DNA from: CAZSNH01 sp052388455
GTDB lineage: Bacteria > Pseudomonadota > Alphaproteobacteria > Rhizobiales > Hyphomicrobiaceae
NCBI GenBank assembly: GCA_052388455.1
Contig: JBQTIA010000092.1
Coordinates: 11,558 to 75,557, forward strand
Length of the DNA: 64,000 bases
Reading direction: 5' to 3'
The notes under the pieces were generated by a model that was not told the DNA's origin, searched no databases, and saw nothing but the letters and a program-made list of their open reading frames with translations. Made by a program: the position numbers and the translations under genes. Positions 62,546-64,000 of the stretch are shown here, one piece after another. Each line of letters begins with the position of its first letter. Within the stretch, counting starts at the first letter, position 1.

Positions 62546-64000
62546 TTATGTCCCCCGCGGTTTGGCGCGGGTGGTCGGCAGGGCGTTGGCCGGATCGTCG
62601 GGCCAGACGTGGCGCGGATAGCGGCCCTTCATCTCGGATTTGACGGCGCTCCAGGAGCCGGCCCAGAAGCCCGGCAGATCGCGCGTGATCTGGATCGGCC
62701 GATGGGCTGGCGACAACAGATTGAGCGTCAGCGGCAGCCGTCCGCCGGCGATGCTCGGATGCTGCTTCAGCCCGAACAATTCCTGCACGCGAATGAAGAG
62801 CGCCGGAGCGCCAGCCCCTTCGTAGTCGATCGCGTGTCGGTTACCGGTCGGCGCCTCGAAGTGGGTCGGCGCCTCCTCCTCGAGCTTTCGCTTCAGGTTC
62901 CATGGCACCAGCGCATCGAGCGCCTGGCCGAGATCGTCAGCGCCGATGTCGGAAAGCCGTGTCTTGCCGGAAAGGAACGGCGCCAGCCATGCGCCGGCCG
63001 AAGCGGCAAGAGCGGCGTCGGACAGATCGGGCCAATCGTCACCGGAGGCGGCGCGCAGAAAAGCGACACGGTCTCTCAGCTGGATCTGCGCTCTGCTCCA
63101 GGGCAGGCGCAAGATGCCGAGTGACGCGATGCCCTCGGCGAGGGCCGCGGCCGTCGCGTCTCCGGGCTCGACGGCGCGCGGCTCGGCATGGAGCACGATC
63201 GCGTCGAGGCGCCGGATGCGCCGCGACCGCAGCGCCGCCGCATCGCGATCGAAGGTCACCTCGTCGGTGTCGCGGATGCGATGGCTCGCCATGGCCAGCA
63301 CGTCGCCTTCGGTCGCCCGCGCCGCCAGCAGGATGCGCGTCGCGGCCGCCGAACCCTGCATTTCGGCGACGACGAGAAACGGCGAGCCGGCCAGGGCATC
63401 GCTCGCATCGACGCGCGCGCCGCAGCCATTGGCGAGCAGGAATTGTCCCGGCGCACCGCGCGCCTTGGCGATGCGATCGGGATAGGCGAGGGCCAGCAGG
63501 GAGGCAATCGTCGTGCCAGGTGTCAGACTCGAAGGGTCTGACACCGTGGCTCCACCCGCCGAACCTGCGGCTGCCCTACGGCGGGACCTCTCATGGGTGT
63601 CAGACCCGGAGGGACTGACACCGGGCGGCTGCGATGTACGCGCCGCCCTCGACCAGCCCTCGGCCAGCCGTCGCATGTCGTCTGCGCGGCGCGACCGGTC
63701 GCGGCGGAAATTGTCGATGCGGTGGTCGAGATCGGTGTCCATGCCGCCGAGTCCGCGCTCGACGAGCACGGCGGCGATGTCGGCCGCCGGTCGCTCGGCG
63801 CCGATCGCGGCGGCCGAAATCACCATGCGGGCGAGACGCGGCGGCAGCGGTAGTGCGCGGATGCGCTGCCCCGTCTCCGTGATGCGGCCCTGAGCGTCGA
63901 GCGCGCCGATGTCCGTCAGCTCTTCGCGGGCGGCGGCCAGCGCAGCCGGTGGCGGCGCGTCGAGCCATGAGAGGGACGCCGCATCAGTCACGCCCCATTC
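62546..64000 (-). CDS. hrpB: ATP-dependent helicase HrpB, C-terminal part (runs off the right edge)
   Basis: 484 visible residues, starting inside the gene (LSWLDAPPPAALAAAREELT; ALPLPPRLARMVISAAA), so the helicase motifs lie beyond the window. The C-terminal HrpB-specific region is complete: ALAYPDRIAKARG, FLLANGCGARVDASDALAGS, DWPDLSDAALAASAGAWLAP, and the end GFWAGSWSAVKSEMKGRYPR. HrpB is a DEAH-box helicase of poorly known role. Between about 120 and 165 of the visible part the sequence is not HrpB-like: here a palindromic repeat pair is inserted in frame (see 63519-63622). The reading frame is unbroken, so a longer protein is probably made. Confidence 0.9.
   Translation of the reverse strand, partial: EWGVTDAASLSWLDAPPPAALAAAREELTDIGALDAQGRITETGQRIRALPLPPRLARMVISAAAIGAERPAADIAAVLVERGLGGMDTDLDHRIDNFRRDRSRRADDMRRLAEGWSRAARTSQPPGVSPSGSDTHERSRRRAAAGSAGGATVSDPSSLTPGTTIASLLALAYPDRIAKARGAPGQFLLANGCGARVDASDALAGSPFLVVAEMQGSAAATRILLAARATEGDVLAMASHRIRDTDEVTFDRDAAALRSRRIRRLDAIVLHAEPRAVEPGDATAAALAEGIASLGILRLPWSRAQIQLRDRVAFLRAASGDDWPDLSDAALAASAGAWLAPFLSGKTRLSDIGADDLGQALDALVPWNLKRKLEEEAPTHFEAPTGNRHAIDYEGAGAPALFIRVQELFGLKQHPSIAGGRLPLTLNLLSPAHRPIQITRDLPGFWAGSWSAVKSEMKGRYPRHVWPDDPANALPTTRAKPRGT
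63519..63622. repeat. Pair of REP-like palindromes inside hrpB
   Basis: Copy 4 (63519-63545: GGTGTCAGACTC, GAA, GGGTCTGACACC) and copy 5 (63597-63622: GGTGTCAGACCC, GG, AGGGACTGACACC) flank about 51 GC-rich bases, themselves palindromic in part (TCCACCCGCC...GGCGGGACC). The pair lies within the hrpB reading frame and adds about 35 codons rich in Ser, Gly, Arg and Pro without a stop. A palindrome pair like this is how REPIN-type elements look. Confidence 0.75.

Overview
The window is about 65% GC and looks like a chromosome segment of an alphaproteobacterium, most likely order Hyphomicrobiales (Rhizobiales). The markers are the dnaJ-like/cobS pair, the ptsN-hpf-rpoN-lptB-lptC block, a TIGR02302 family gene next to lysA, an Omp2-type porin, several YkuD L,D-transpeptidases, an NDUFA9-like reductase, and long alphaproteobacterial-style extensions on ribosomal protein L19. 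The genus cannot be read from the sequence. A complete pqqABCDE set shows that the cell makes PQQ, but no PQQ-dependent dehydrogenase lies in the window.

Layout. 1-6.8 kb: 5' part of cobS, a J-domain protein, bolA, two small envelope proteins, an XRE regulator, an SDR/DUF4166 pair and a YqhA-like membrane protein. 6.9-10.2 kb: three adjacent YkuD transpeptidase genes. 10.4-12.9 kb: accA, two palindromic elements, a GntR/UTRA regulator and an AT-rich stretch. 12.9-15.1 kb: an orphan TadE/TadG-like pair. 15.4-20.1 kb: a decayed cysI fragment, an unknown membrane-anchored protein, then cysI and cysJ. 20.7-24.2 kb: pqqABCDE. 24.2-25.2 kb: an RHH/PIN toxin-antitoxin pair between two copies of a palindrome. 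25.3-29.4 kb: trmD, rplS and the comM/yifB-like gene. 29.4-43.4 kb: amino-acid biosynthesis (lysA, argH, dapD, dapE) with envelope genes and a vWA protein, ending in a NhaD-like transporter. 43.7-45 kb: tRNA-Arg(TCT) followed by an AbiEii-like nucleotidyltransferase pair. 45.3-49.6 kb: porin, trxB, GST and uppP. 49.6-56.5 kb: ptsN, hpf, rpoN, lptB, an lptC-lptA fusion and a ribonuclease D gene. 56.7-64 kb: tRNA-Leu(CAG), NDUFA9-like reductase, a class A PBP-like protein, a secreted protein and the 3' part of hrpB.

Common themes. Cell-envelope construction recurs: three L,D-transpeptidases, a class A PBP-like enzyme, uppP, the Lpt proteins, a porin and the diaminopimelate pathway that feeds peptidoglycan (dapD, dapE; lysA drains DAP to lysine). 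Sulfite reduction (cysIJ) and PQQ synthesis are the other two pathways with several genes present.

The least ordinary signal is a set of dispersed palindromic repeats. One family (arms GGTGTCAG / CTGACACC) flanks the toxin-antitoxin cassette, sits beside the PBP-like gene, and occurs as a pair inside the hrpB reading frame without breaking it. A second family (three copies) lies at 39.7, 57.9 and 60.9 kb. Other notable points are the L19-helix-hairpin-helix fusion, the LptC-LptA fusion, and a vWA gene placed inside an argH-lptM-lysA run. No CRISPR array, rRNA operon, intact insertion sequence or phage gene was seen.
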